Shown here: positions 1 through 9,430 of the stretch, piece after piece
Layout of the letters: the number at the start of each line of letters is the position of its first letter
Position numbering within the stretch: the first letter of the stretch is position 1
Assembly (NCBI RefSeq): GCF_900130065.1
Contig: NZ_FQXV01000012.1
Location: 1 to 64,000, forward strand
DNA: 64,000 nt
From: Sporobacter termitidis DSM 10068
GTDB lineage: Bacteria; Bacillota; Clostridia; Oscillospirales; Oscillospiraceae
Direction of reading: 5' to 3'
Position numbers and translations under genes: made by a program
The notes under the pieces: generated by a model
Database searches by the model: none
Told to the model about the DNA's origin: nothing
What the model saw: the letters and a program-made list of their open reading frames with translations, nothing else

Positions 1-57
1 CCGGGAAATACATCCGAAGGTTAGCGACGTCCACTATATTGCCTTTTTCCACCGGGC

Positions 58-61
<4 letters not shown>
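1..61 (-). CDS. Opp/Dpp-type ABC transporter ATP-binding protein (second ATPase), N-terminus only
   Basis: Only the first 20 codons are inside the window; the gene continues past position 1. An ATG at 61-59 overlaps the TGA stop of the upstream ATPase gene (ATGA), the coupling used throughout this operon. The translation contains NIVDVANLRMYFP, which fits the first beta strand of OppF/DppF-type ATPases. Opp/Dpp systems normally need two different ATPases, and this supplies the second. An in-frame GTG at 52 is an alternative start. Identification rests on the short N-terminus plus operon position. Confidence 0.6.
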
Positions 62-1038
<977 letters not shown>

Positions 1039-1052
1039 ACGTATCCCTCCCG

Positions 1053-1997
1053 TCAGTTGGATGACGTGCCGCGCAGCTTCGGGTCCAGCGCATCGCGCAG
1101 GCCGTCGCCGACCATGTTGAAAGCGAAGACGAGTATCATGATGGCAAGCCCCGGCGCGATGGACAAGAGCGGCCGCATCATCAGATATTTGTACCCGTCG
1201 TAGCACAGGCTGCCCCAGGCCGCCGTCGGCGGCAGGATGCCGAGCCCCAAAAAGCTCAGGGACGCCTCCTGCAGGATCGCCACGCCCATCATCATCGTCA
1301 TCTGGACGATGAGCGGCGACAGGCAGTTGGGCAGGATGTGCCGGAATAAAATCCGGGCCTTCCTTGTCCCCATGGACCGCTCGGCCATGACGTAATCGTT
1401 CTGCTTGACGGACATCACCTGCCCGTTGACAAGGCGGATATACCCCGGCAGCAGCGTGAAAGCAATGGCCAGCACCACACCGGGGACACCGGCCCTCAAC
1501 AGACTCACGATAATGATAGAGAAAACCAGGTTCGGGATGGACATCATCGCGTCTGTCAGGCGCATGATGATCACCTGGGCGGCACCCTCGGCGTAGCCGG
1601 CGATCAGTCCGATGAGCGTACCGACGGCCGCCGACACGAGGACCGTAAATATGCCGACGGAGAGCGCCACGCGAGAGCCGTAGATGATCCGGCTCAGCAG
1701 GTCGCGCCCCAAGGCGTCCGTGCCCAGCAGATGCGCGCCGCCCGGCGCGGCCAGGACGTTGTGCAGGTCCTGGTCATACGGCCCATATGGCGCGATGACG
1801 CCCGCGAAGACCGCCATGAGAAGCATCAGAACAACCAAAACAAAACCGACAAAAACGACCTTTCGCTTGAAAAAGACCTTGACAAATCTTTTAAATTCGT
1901 TGACCGGAGGAAGCAGCTCTTCCCTGACGACGTCAAGTTCTTCACTCTGGCTTTCCGCCGGCACAGCGGCTGGCGTCTTCTCAAGTTCAATATTCAT
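1053..1997 (-). CDS. Opp/Dpp-type ABC transporter permease (DppC family)
   Basis: Integral membrane subunit of the importer, 314 aa, close to the usual DppC length. A charged cytoplasmic N-terminus (residues 1-40) is followed by a first membrane span (VVFVGFVLVVLMLLMAVFAG) and the family segment LLGTDALGRDLLSRIIYGSR. The EAA-type coupling loop is at AERSMGTRKARILFRHILPN. Fourteen bases separate it from the downstream ATPase gene and eleven from the upstream permease gene, so co-transcription is very likely. It pairs with the DppB-like protein to form the channel. Confidence 0.92.
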   Translation of the reverse strand: MNIELEKTPAAVPAESQSEELDVVREELLPPVNEFKRFVKVFFKRKVVFVGFVLVVLMLLMAVFAGVIAPYGPYDQDLHNVLAAPGGAHLLGTDALGRDLLSRIIYGSRVALSVGIFTVLVSAAVGTLIGLIAGYAEGAAQVIIMRLTDAMMSIPNLVFSIIIVSLLRAGVPGVVLAIAFTLLPGYIRLVNGQVMSVKQNDYVMAERSMGTRKARILFRHILPNCLSPLIVQMTMMMGVAILQEASLSFLGLGILPPTAAWGSLCYDGYKYLMMRPLLSIAPGLAIMILVFAFNMVGDGLRDALDPKLRGTSSN

Positions 1998-2008
1998 TCT
2001 CCGGCCCC

Positions 2009-2965
2009 CTATTCATATTGAATACGCGGGTCGATCCAGCCATACAGCAAATCGACGATCAGACTGGAAAAGACAACGATCAGCGTCATCACCAGGGTCA
2101 CCGCCTGGACGACGGGATAGTCGTTGGCCAGCATCGAATCGACCATCAGCTTGCCCATGCCCGGAATGACAAAAACGGTCTCAACAACGACGGCACTGCC
2201 GACGATAAGCCGCAGCATGGTGCCCTGCAGCGTGATGACCGGCATGAGCGAGTTTTTTATCACGTGCCGCAGGATGACCTTTTTCTCATTGAGACCCTTG
2301 GCCCAGGCGGTGCGTATGTAGTCCTCGCCCAGCGTCTCCAGGACGCTGGAGCGCATCTGCCGGGCCGAAGAAGCGATCGGCCCCAGCGCAATGACGACAA
2401 CGGGCATGATGCTCTGCCTGACACTCATGCCGAAATTGTCCCACGGCAGCGTATACCCGTAGCTGGGGAGCCACTTCAGCTTCAACCCAAACAAAAAGAT
2501 GAACAGAATACCCACCCAGAACTGCGGCGCCGTGATACCGATATTCGCAAGCACCGCGACAAGATTGTCGATAAACTTTCCCCGCCGTATCGCGCTGATC
2601 ACGCCCAGCAGAGGTCCCACGAGCAGGCTGATGACAAAGGCCGTCAGCCCCAGCAGGAGCGACACCGTCACCCTGCTGGCAAGCTCCTTGCCGATATCGT
2701 AGTTGTGCATGATGGACAGGCCGAAATTTCCCTGGACCACCTTGCTCAGCCAATCGGCGTACTGGACCAGCACCGGGCGGTCCAGGCCCTTTTCATGCCG
2801 CATTTCCTGAATGTCCGCCGGCGTCAGCGTTACCATCACGTTCTGCGTGACCAGCATCTCGATGGGGTCGCCGGGGAGCGCCCTGACCATGACGAAAACA
2901 GAGAAGCTCACTAAAACAATAATGACGATTGCGTGCAGCAAGCGCCGAAGAATATAACTCAGCAT
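2009..2965 (-). CDS. Opp/Dpp-type ABC transporter permease (DppB family)
   Basis: Integral membrane subunit, 318 aa. It starts with the DppB hallmark MLSYILRRLLHAIVIIVLVS and contains the family segments VRALPGDPIE, GLDRPVLVQYADWL and the coupling loop RTAWAKGLNEKKVILRHVIKN. The C-terminus DLLYGWIDPRIQY is typical of DppB proteins. The ATG at 2965 is preceded by AGGAGAATACG. It lies between the binding-protein gene and the DppC-like gene in the standard order SBP-B-C-D-F. Confidence 0.93.
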   Translation of the reverse strand: MLSYILRRLLHAIVIIVLVSFSVFVMVRALPGDPIEMLVTQNVMVTLTPADIQEMRHEKGLDRPVLVQYADWLSKVVQGNFGLSIMHNYDIGKELASRVTVSLLLGLTAFVISLLVGPLLGVISAIRRGKFIDNLVAVLANIGITAPQFWVGILFIFLFGLKLKWLPSYGYTLPWDNFGMSVRQSIMPVVVIALGPIASSARQMRSSVLETLGEDYIRTAWAKGLNEKKVILRHVIKNSLMPVITLQGTMLRLIVGSAVVVETVFVIPGMGKLMVDSMLANDYPVVQAVTLVMTLIVVFSSLIVDLLYGWIDPRIQYE

Positions 2966-3050
2966 CGTATTCTCCTTCTGCCCAAAGGCGGCCGGGGGAA
3001 GACGCCGGAAAGCCGGACGGCTTCCCCTCGGCCGTTTGAAATATGTACCG

Positions 3051-4700
3051 CTATTTCGTCATGTAGGCGTCCGCCGCCAGATACATGGTGCTGGAGCCCC
3101 AATTGGTGAAATCGGCGCCCTGGATATTCGCCTTGGCGATCCAGCAGTCCACCAGGTTGTAGACGGGGACGATCAGCATGTTGTCGTAGATCATCTTGGA
3201 CAGCGTTTCCAGCTGCGTCTTGTTGTCGGGGGTTGTCATGGCCTCCTGGATCGCCGCTTCCATGTTATCGGGATACCACAGGCTGGACAGCAGCATCTGT
3301 GTTTTTCCGAAATAGAAGTTGAAGGAGCTGACGATCTGCGTCAGAGACCTGGTGTGCTGGATCAAAAGGCCGTCCCAGCCGTTTTTGCGGATGGCCGAAT
3401 AGCCCCCGCTGTCCGGGAACTGCAGCTCCGCCTTGATGCCGATCTGGCCGAGCATGCTCTGGATGGCGACCGCGGCGTCCTTATCCGCCAGGGCCGGCTG
3501 CGCGTACAGCGTCGTTGTAAACCCGTCGGGATAGCCGGCCTGCTTCATGAGCTCCTTGGCCTTATCCAGGTTGTACGACAGGTTGTAGGAGTCCGGCAGA
3601 TGGCCGTTCCAGGCCGGGCCGATGAACTGATAGGCGGGCGTCAGAACGTCGAAGCCCCTGGCGTCGACGATGGACTGACGGTCCAGACAGTAGGAAATGG
3701 CCTCTCGAACCTCTTTTTTGCTCAGCGGAGAGCTCTGATCCAGGCTGCTGGGAACGAGAGAGATCGGCCCGATGGGCATGAGGTTCACATTAAAGCCCAT
3801 CTGCTTGAGCGTGGCGACCTGCTCGCCGTTGGTCGTGTCGAGGACGTCGATGCTCTGCTCGCCGGAGGATTGCATGGCCACGTTCTGAGTCATGACGTCG
3901 CGGATGAACTCATACTCGATGCCGTCCAGATACGGCTTGCCCTTCTGCCAGTAGTCCGAATTTTTCGTATAGGATATGGACGCGCCGTGGGTATAGCTCT
4001 TGAGCATGAACGGGCCCGTACCGACAGGATTTTCCTTGGCCCATTCCTCGCCGTTTTTCTCATAGGACGCCTTGGAGATCACGGCGTTGGAGTGGGACGC
4101 CAGCGCCGACAGGATGTCGTTGGCGTATTTCTCGAATTTGAGCCCCACCTGATAGTCGCCGAGCTTGACGACGTCCGTCACGGCGGTGCTCAGGTAATTG
4201 GCCTTCTTATCGTTTAACAGGTTCCAGACCACGGCGTCGGCGTTGAAGTCAGAGCCGTCGGTGAATTTGATGCCCTGGCGCAGGTCGAGGACGACCTGCT
4301 TGTTGTCCAGGTCAATTTTGTAGGAAGAAGCGAGGAAAGGCACGATGTCGCCGTTTGTTCTTTCGAATACCAGCGTTTCGCAGACGGGGATCAGCAGCGC
4401 CGTATCGACGCCGAAGACAAGCCAGGGCACGCCGATGGGGTTGGCGCCTTCCGCCGTGCAGACGATGCGCATGATGCCGCCGGTCGGTTTTCCCGCCGTA
4501 TCCGTATTGAGCGGATCGACGGGGGCGGCGGGGGCGGTGGAGGGCGCGTCGGACGTTTCGCCCGGCGAGGCCGGCGATGCGCCCGACGGGGGCGGCGCGG
4601 CGGGGCTTCCGCTCTGAGTCGCCGTGTTTGCCGCTGTGCCGCAGGCAAACAGGGAAAAGACTAAGACCAGCGCGAAGACGATAGCAATTGCCTTTTTCAT
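3051..4700 (-). CDS. Extracellular solute-binding lipoprotein, family 5 (Opp/Dpp/Nik type)
   Basis: Substrate-capturing lipoprotein of the importer, 549 aa. The signal peptide ends at lipobox LFAC with Cys20, followed by a Ser/Pro/Ala-rich linker of about 40 residues that places the domain outside the membrane. The mature part has family 5 features: LVFERTNGDIVPFLASSY, DLRQGIKFTDGSDFNADAV, VGTGPFMLKSY and EAISYCLDRQSIV. The start at 4700 is chosen for the signal peptide and the AGGAGGAAAATTA upstream; the open frame continues further upstream without a plausible start. It is encoded between the UROD-like gene (17 bases upstream) and the permeases. The ligand is unknown. Confidence 0.9.
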   Translation of the reverse strand: MKKAIAIVFALVLVFSLFACGTAANTATQSGSPAAPPPSGASPASPGETSDAPSTAPAAPVDPLNTDTAGKPTGGIMRIVCTAEGANPIGVPWLVFGVDTALLIPVCETLVFERTNGDIVPFLASSYKIDLDNKQVVLDLRQGIKFTDGSDFNADAVVWNLLNDKKANYLSTAVTDVVKLGDYQVGLKFEKYANDILSALASHSNAVISKASYEKNGEEWAKENPVGTGPFMLKSYTHGASISYTKNSDYWQKGKPYLDGIEYEFIRDVMTQNVAMQSSGEQSIDVLDTTNGEQVATLKQMGFNVNLMPIGPISLVPSSLDQSSPLSKKEVREAISYCLDRQSIVDARGFDVLTPAYQFIGPAWNGHLPDSYNLSYNLDKAKELMKQAGYPDGFTTTLYAQPALADKDAAVAIQSMLGQIGIKAELQFPDSGGYSAIRKNGWDGLLIQHTRSLTQIVSSFNFYFGKTQMLLSSLWYPDNMEAAIQEAMTTPDNKTQLETLSKMIYDNMLIVPVYNLVDCWIAKANIQGADFTNWGSSTMYLAADAYMTK

Positions 4701-4716
4701 TAATTTTCCTCCTAAC

Positions 4717-5859
4717 TCATTTTTCCTCCATACTGAAAACTGTGCTCTTGTTTTGCTGGGCCTCGTAATATTCCCGGCTGCAGGCGTAAAGCTCCGCGAG
4801 CGTCTCCCACAGCTGCATGGGCTCCTGAGGGCTGACCGTTGCGTAAAAGCCGCCGTGTTTTCCGTAAAGGTCCACCGTGTTTTTGACCATGCGCGCAATC
4901 TCCCCGGCGGTATAGGCAGCGCCGGGCGCCATCCCCTCGATCCCGGTGTTAAAGCCGATGCTCTCCCCGTACTTCTCCTTCATGGCGGGGATGTCGACGG
5001 CCCGGCGCTGGATCTGCAGGAAGTCGGCCTGCAGCGCCACCATATAAGGGAGAAACCGCGTGATGTTGCCGCAGCTGTGCAGCTCGAAGGCCACGCCCCT
5101 GGACCTTATATGGTCGATGATCCGCTTCGTGGGCGGAAACACGATCTCCTCCAGCATTTTTTCCGAGAAAAACGTGTCGCGCTCCGTCCCCCAGTCATCG
5201 TGATACGTCACCATGTCCAGAGGGTACAGCCCGTACAGGAGCTCAAACAATTCGATCTCAAAGTCGGCAAAGCGCTCCAGAAAGTCCCTGACGGCCTCCG
5301 GCTCCATGGCCAGCGCCAGCATTCCCTCCGTGTAGCCTCCCAGAACGGCAATCAGCCGCTCCGTGGCGCCCCGGCCGATGTCGTAGTGCAAAGCCTTGGC
5401 CGGATCGTCGTCGTTTTTCATGAACCTTTCGGCCGGCGTTTTGAAATCCCATTCGGACAAATCCGGCCATTGGACGGCGCGCTCCCATTCGGTAATGTCG
5501 TCCAAAAGCCGCGTCCCCGGCGTGAGCATGGCGCCGCCCGCTGAGCAGACCCAGGTCCAGGAGTTTTTGAACCAATCGATGAACACGTAGTCTTCCCTGG
5601 CGTTCCGGCGGAAATCGGTGTGCATCTGCATCCCGCGCACGTCGCCGGCCACCACATCCAGCGTCATCAGATTCTGGAAATCCGTCAGAGAATTGGGCAC
5701 CCAGAGCGGTGCCTGCCGCGCCGCCGCGCGGCGGAAGTTTTCTCTCGGCGAAATCGGCGTGTCAAATTTCGGCACCTCGACGGCGCCGCTGCCGTACAGG
5801 ACGGGCACCTTTTCCGTCTTCACGGCGCTGTCCCCGTATGCGGGCCTTGGATATCTCAC
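4717..5859 (-). CDS. Uroporphyrinogen decarboxylase (UROD) superfamily protein, probable methyltransferase-like enzyme
   Basis: 380 aa TIM-barrel protein of the UROD superfamily, which includes HemE and the cobalamin/coenzyme-M methyltransferases MtaA, MtbA and CmuA. ELHSCGNITRFLP carries the His-x-Cys pair (H261, C263) that binds zinc in the methyltransferase branch; other family segments are TYHDDWGTE (219-226) and SIGFNTGIEG. It is not likely to be HemE, because no haem genes are nearby and the His-x-Cys pair points to the methyltransferase branch. Lying in an operon with an importer and a sugar-acid dehydratase, it may demethylate or otherwise process the imported compound. No corrinoid protein is encoded in the window. 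The reaction is inference. Confidence 0.75.
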   Translation of the reverse strand: MRYPRPAYGDSAVKTEKVPVLYGSGAVEVPKFDTPISPRENFRRAAARQAPLWVPNSLTDFQNLMTLDVVAGDVRGMQMHTDFRRNAREDYVFIDWFKNSWTWVCSAGGAMLTPGTRLLDDITEWERAVQWPDLSEWDFKTPAERFMKNDDDPAKALHYDIGRGATERLIAVLGGYTEGMLALAMEPEAVRDFLERFADFEIELFELLYGLYPLDMVTYHDDWGTERDTFFSEKMLEEIVFPPTKRIIDHIRSRGVAFELHSCGNITRFLPYMVALQADFLQIQRRAVDIPAMKEKYGESIGFNTGIEGMAPGAAYTAGEIARMVKNTVDLYGKHGGFYATVSPQEPMQLWETLAELYACSREYYEAQQNKSTVFSMEEK

Positions 5860-5871
5860 AGCATCGTCACC

Positions 5872-6993
5872 TCAAAAAGCGCCGCTGAAGATGATCTGCG
5901 GCGTCACCTTTTGCGGATACTTATCGCACTCCTCGGGGATGATGTCGATGCCGAGCCCCGGCGTATCCGGCACGATGATATAACCGTCCTCCACCGTCAG
6001 GTTCTCGGTGGATATCTGGCCGCGGTACGGCGCGTCGTTCATCATTTCAAGGAACTCGAAGTTCGGCAGCGTCGCACAGACGTGCAGCGTCGCCGCTGTC
6101 GCAACGGGCCCATTGGGGTTGTGCGGCGCGAGCTGAATGTTCTGCACCTCCGCCATGACGCCGATTTTCTTGAGCTCGTTCATCCCGCCGCAGTGCAAAA
6201 GGTCCGGCTGGACATAATCGGCGCCGTTTTTATGAATGAGCTCCCGGAATACCGTTTTGCCGAAAAGCCGCTCGCCCGCCGCCACCGGCACGGGGCTGTA
6301 TTTGTGGAACTCCGCCGTGTCCTCCACGATATCCGTGAGGACGGGCTCCTCCATGAAAAACGGCTTATACGGGGCCAGCTCTTTCGCCACCTTGAGGGCC
6401 GTATGTAAATTGAACCGCCCGTGGGCTTCCACTAAAAGGTCGACCTCCGGCCCCACCGCCTCCCGGACCGCCGCCATGGTGCGCACTGCCCGGTCCATGG
6501 CCTCGTGGGTGATGTTCAGGTAGCTCTTGCCGAAGAAGTCCCACTTCAGCGCCTTGGCGCCCTTTTGGACAGCTTCCCTGGCGTGGGCGGCGAATTCCTC
6601 GGGCGTCCTGGCGTCCCGGCTCCAGCCGTTGACATAGATTTTGATCCTGTCGTGGACCTTGCCGCCGAAAAGCTGGTAGGCCGGCATGTTGTACAGCTTC
6701 CCCGTGATATCGACGCAGGCTATCTCCAGCGCCGCGATGGCCGAGAGCGTGCAGGGGTCCGTGTGCCAGTAGGACTGGCGGAAGCAGTCGAAGAAAAACC
6801 ACTCGATCCTCCGCGGGTCCTTGCCGATGACATAAGGCCGCAAATCCTCAAACGCGCCGAGGGTGGCGTTCGTCTTCCATTCGATCGTCGCCTCGCCGAC
6901 ACCGTAGGGCCCCTCGTCGGTAAACACCTTAACAAAAATCAGATTGCGGTACGCCGCGTTGACGGCATACGTTTTGTAATCCGTTATCTTCAC
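5872..6993 (-). CDS. Mandelate racemase/muconate lactonizing (enolase superfamily) protein, galactonate dehydratase-type
   Basis: 373 aa enolase-superfamily enzyme, N-terminal capping domain then TIM barrel. The likely catalytic set follows the spacing I recall for E. coli D-galactonate dehydratase (D183/H185/E209/E235/H285): here E189, H191 (VEAHGRF), E215 (MEEP), E241 (AGERLFG) and H291 (LAPHNPNGP). The intervals 24, 26 and 100 residues are the same; the first ligand is Glu rather than Asp. The barrel also has KWDFFGK. This supports a Mg-dependent sugar-acid dehydratase giving a 2-keto-3-deoxy acid. The UROD-like gene begins 12 bases downstream, and the PanB-like gene ends 24 bases upstream. 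The exact sugar acid cannot be read from sequence. Confidence 0.85.
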   Translation of the reverse strand: MKITDYKTYAVNAAYRNLIFVKVFTDEGPYGVGEATIEWKTNATLGAFEDLRPYVIGKDPRRIEWFFFDCFRQSYWHTDPCTLSAIAALEIACVDITGKLYNMPAYQLFGGKVHDRIKIYVNGWSRDARTPEEFAAHAREAVQKGAKALKWDFFGKSYLNITHEAMDRAVRTMAAVREAVGPEVDLLVEAHGRFNLHTALKVAKELAPYKPFFMEEPVLTDIVEDTAEFHKYSPVPVAAGERLFGKTVFRELIHKNGADYVQPDLLHCGGMNELKKIGVMAEVQNIQLAPHNPNGPVATAATLHVCATLPNFEFLEMMNDAPYRGQISTENLTVEDGYIIVPDTPGLGIDIIPEECDKYPQKVTPQIIFSGAF

Positions 6994-7017
6994 AGTCCGT
7001 TCCCCCTTTCGCCGGCG

Positions 7018-7866
7018 CTATTTCTTCAGCAGCTCGTCGAGCTTTGCGGCCTCGTCGCCGGAAATTTTGTAGGAATGCTCCCGGTCGTCCGGGAACCGGC
7101 CTTCCTTGACGTCCTTGCAGTATTCGGTAAAGCCCCGGAGCAGCTCGGCCCCCACGTCCGCGTATTTCCGGACAAATTTCGGCGTGAAGTTGTCGTACAT
7201 GCCCACCATGTCCGCGTAAATGAGCAGCTGGCCGTGGGTGTAGGAGCCGGCGCCGATGCCCAGGATGGGAATGCCCGCCCGCTCTGTGATGGCCTTGCCC
7301 ACAATAGCCGGCACGCCCTCCACAAGGATCATCGCCGCGCCCGCTTTTTCCAGCGCCTGCGCCTGATCCAGCAGCTTGAGGGCGTTCTCCGCCGTCCGGC
7401 CCTGCGCCTTGTACCCGCCCAGCTGCCCGGCGAACTGCGGCGTCAGTCCGATATGGCCCGACACCAGGATGCCCGCTTCGGCGATGGCCCGGACCCGCTG
7501 TACGATCGATGGCGTGCACCCCTCCAGCTTGACGGCGTCGCACCCTGCCTCCTTGACGAACCGGCCCGCATTCTCCACGGCCTGCTCGTCGGAGACCTGA
7601 TAGGACATGTACGGCATATCCCCGACCACGAAGGTGCCGGGCGCGCCGCGCCGCACCGCGCGGCTGGCGCTGATCATATCGTCCATCGTCACCGGAAATG
7701 TTGTTTCATAGCCCTGCGTGACCATCCCCATGGAGTCTCCGACAAGGATCATCTCGACGCCGGCGCGCTCCTGATACTTGGCGGTCAGGTAATCGTAAGC
7801 GGTCAGATATGTAATCCTTTCCCCCGCCGCAGCCATTCTGTTTAAATCCAAAATCGTCTTTTTCAT
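7018..7866 (-). CDS. panB: PanB-like ketopantoate hydroxymethyltransferase family protein
   Basis: 282 aa, the usual PanB length. Family motifs are LTAYDYLTAK, ILVGDSMGMVTQGYETT, VVGDMPYMSYQ, DAVKLEG, GHIGLTPQ, QLGGYKAQGR, ILVEGVP and GIGAG. The three metal ligands (Asp in VGDS, Asp in GDMP, Glu in KLEG) and the catalytic Glu in VEGVP are present. One change: the segment after GIGAG reads SYTHGQ, where canonical proteins have a DGQ sequence. It is the first gene of a catabolic operon, not beside panC or panD, so a catabolic aldol/retro-aldol role on a 2-oxo acid is possible. AGGAGGGCTTTTT precedes the start. Family assignment is firm; role is open. Confidence 0.85.
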   Translation of the reverse strand: MKKTILDLNRMAAAGERITYLTAYDYLTAKYQERAGVEMILVGDSMGMVTQGYETTFPVTMDDMISASRAVRRGAPGTFVVGDMPYMSYQVSDEQAVENAGRFVKEAGCDAVKLEGCTPSIVQRVRAIAEAGILVSGHIGLTPQFAGQLGGYKAQGRTAENALKLLDQAQALEKAGAAMILVEGVPAIVGKAITERAGIPILGIGAGSYTHGQLLIYADMVGMYDNFTPKFVRKYADVGAELLRGFTEYCKDVKEGRFPDDREHSYKISGDEAAKLDELLKK

Positions 7867-7888
7867 AAAAAGCCCTCCTCGAAAACGT

Positions 7889-7921
7889 TTGACATTATAG
7901 TCTATCGTGCTATAATGTCGT
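7889..7921. promoter_or_regulatory. Overlapping divergent promoters with a perfect inverted repeat (probable IclR operator)
   Basis: The palindrome GACATTATAG-N9-CTATAATGTC spans 7891-7919. Rightward there is a perfect consensus promoter: TTGACA at 7889-7894, 16-bp spacer, TATAAT at 7911-7916. Leftward, TATAAT is read from 7899-7894 with ACGACA at 7921-7916 and a 16-bp spacer. Each arm of the palindrome therefore carries one -10 box. A regulator bound here would control both the panB-to-ABC operon and iclR. Assignment to the adjacent IclR protein is inferred from proximity. Confidence 0.75.
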
Positions 7922-8059
7922 ACATCACGAGAATCAGTTTAGCAGGGTCTGGGGAAAAAAGCTATTCGCAGATTACACAATTTTCACAGTTTGTTTCATT
8001 AATATCAGAATATCATTGTGACTTTTTTCTGTAAAATATATTGTTTTTTAGTAATATGT

Positions 8060-8113
8060 GCCCAAACGGCCGATGTCGACCCTATTTCTTTGTTTTTCGG
8101 CACCCGTTTGGGC
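8060..8113 (+). promoter_or_regulatory. Long-armed inverted repeat in the leader of iclR
   Basis: GCCCAAACGG (8060-8069) and CCGTTTGGGC (8104-8113) are perfect 10-bp arms around a 34-base loop that contains a T-rich stretch. It lies inside the roughly 270-base leader between the consensus promoter and the iclR start. It could be an RNA structure delaying the iclR ribosome, or a second operator. No known riboswitch was recognised. Confidence 0.35.
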
Positions 8114-8193
8114 GGCTGCCGGCAGGCGCCAGGCACAGGTTATTGCGCGGAAAAACCCCATATGGTAAAATGTGTCGAAAGGAAGCGGATCAT

Positions 8194-8967
8194 ATGTCAG
8201 AAGACAGCGCCAGACAGCAGCCCTTGATTCAGTCTGTCTCGAGAGCGGTCGCTATTTTAAAATGCTTTACCGGTAATCCGGAGCTCGGCCTGGCCGAGCT
8301 CAGCCGCATGGTCGGCCTACACAAGTCCACCACGGCCGGCATCGTCAATACCCTTAAGGCGGAGGGCTTCCTCGAGCAAAACGAGAAAACGGGGCGGCTC
8401 CGCCTGGGCCTGGAGCTTTTTTCGCTAGCGGTCCAGGCCCGGCACGGGCTCAGTGAGATCTGCGAGCCGTATCTCAATTCTCTGCTGGATTTCACCGGCG
8501 AGACGGTAAATCTGGCCGTTCTGGACAAGACGGAGATCGTCTATATCGCCAAGAAGGAGAGCTCCCATTCGATCCGTATCAGCACCAGCGTGGGCGCGCG
8601 CCTGCCCGTCTACTGCACCGCCATCGGCAAGTCGATCCTGGCGTTTATGGACCGGGCCAAGGCCGAGGCGCTGCTGGGCCGCGTCGTCATGACGCCCTAC
8701 ACGGACAGGACGCTTACGGACAGGCCCGCCCTGCTTGCCGAAATGGACAGGATACTGAACGCCGGCGTCGCCTACGATTTTGAGGAATACGAGCAGGGCG
8801 TCATTTGTATCGCCGCGCCCCTGTACTACAAAAAGGGCGACCCCATCGGCGCCATCAGCGTCTCGGGGCCGACGATCCGCATGGATGAGGCGGCCCGCAA
8901 AAAAATCACGGAAACCCTCACCGGCATCGCCGCCCAGGTCAACGGCGAGCTTTCGCGGCTGGCCTGA
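8194..8967 (+). CDS. IclR-family transcriptional regulator
   Basis: 257 aa. The N-terminal winged helix-turn-helix covers residues 10-70 (SVSRAVAILKCF, LAELSRMVGLHKSTTAGIVNTL). The IclR effector domain follows, with SSHSIRISTSVGARLPVYCTAIGKSILAFM and, near the end, GVICIAAPLYYKKGDPIGAISVSGP, both typical. The ATG at 8194 is chosen because the winged helix begins soon after and GGAAGCGG precedes it; upstream in-frame sequence is leader. It lies between two divergent transport systems, the sugar-acid operon and the CUT2 sugar operon, and may regulate both. IclR proteins usually respond to small aromatic or sugar-acid ligands. Confidence 0.92.
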   Translation: MSEDSARQQPLIQSVSRAVAILKCFTGNPELGLAELSRMVGLHKSTTAGIVNTLKAEGFLEQNEKTGRLRLGLELFSLAVQARHGLSEICEPYLNSLLDFTGETVNLAVLDKTEIVYIAKKESSHSIRISTSVGARLPVYCTAIGKSILAFMDRAKAEALLGRVVMTPYTDRTLTDRPALLAEMDRILNAGVAYDFEEYEQGVICIAAPLYYKKGDPIGAISVSGPTIRMDEAARKKITETLTGIAAQVNGELSRLA

Positions 8968-9007
8968 CACCGCCCCGGTACAAGAGCAGCCGTTACCCCA
9001 AAATACG

Positions 9008-9041
9008 AAAAGTCACATTCCCAGGCGGAATGTGACTTTTT
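9008..9041 (+). terminator. Rho-independent terminator of iclR
   Basis: Perfect 14-bp stem AAAAGTCACATTCC / GGAATGTGACTTTT with a 5-base loop, ending in a T run. It separates iclR from the promoter of the next operon. Confidence 0.88.
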
Positions 9042-9060
9042 ACGTCAAAAAAACAACATC

Positions 9061-9089
9061 TTTACCATGTTTCCGATCTATGTTATAAT
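9061..9089 (+). promoter_or_regulatory. Promoter of the CUT2 sugar ABC operon (extended -10)
   Basis: TTTACC at 9061-9066, 17-bp spacer, TATAAT at 9084-9089, with TG at 9081-9082 making an extended -10. It is the best promoter in the 390 bases before the binding-protein gene and leaves a leader of about 335 bases. I see no protein-coding signal or recognisable riboswitch in the rest of that leader. Confidence 0.65.
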
Positions 9090-9430
9090 TTTAACGTAGT
9101 CATCAAAAATAACCAAAGGTCAATAAATTATGTTTTTAAATTAGCGGAAATTCTTGCCTATCAGGACTGTGTGATGTACCATAAATGAGCAGGCAATCCA
9201 TCCAATAATTATATATTTCTTATAAAACACCCTCTGCATTAAGAAGAAGCGCCTTTTTTTACCGTTTTATTTGTTCGCAAAATCGCTTGTTTAGACCCCG
9301 CAATGATTCTCCCGGTCCGGAAGCCGGCCCGGAGGTTTTCATATGTGCTCTCTATGGAGGTGGTAACGGGAAACAGACATTGTTCAATTTAATTTTAGTT
9401 GCAGCAAGTTAAAAATGGAGGAAAGTAGAA

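Noticed and set aside
3036-4217. Long open frame on the strand opposite the binding-protein gene, and many like it elsewhere (for example 6505-7845, 11610-13217, 32558-33757, 42677-44011)
   Set aside because: They mirror real genes in frames left open by high GC at third positions. Their translations are rich in Arg/Pro/Gly/His with no domain, signal or operon logic, and they lack ribosome binding sites.
4717-5859. Calling the UROD-type protein HemE
   Set aside because: It has the His-x-Cys pair of the methyltransferase branch and lies in a transport/catabolic operon without haem genes.
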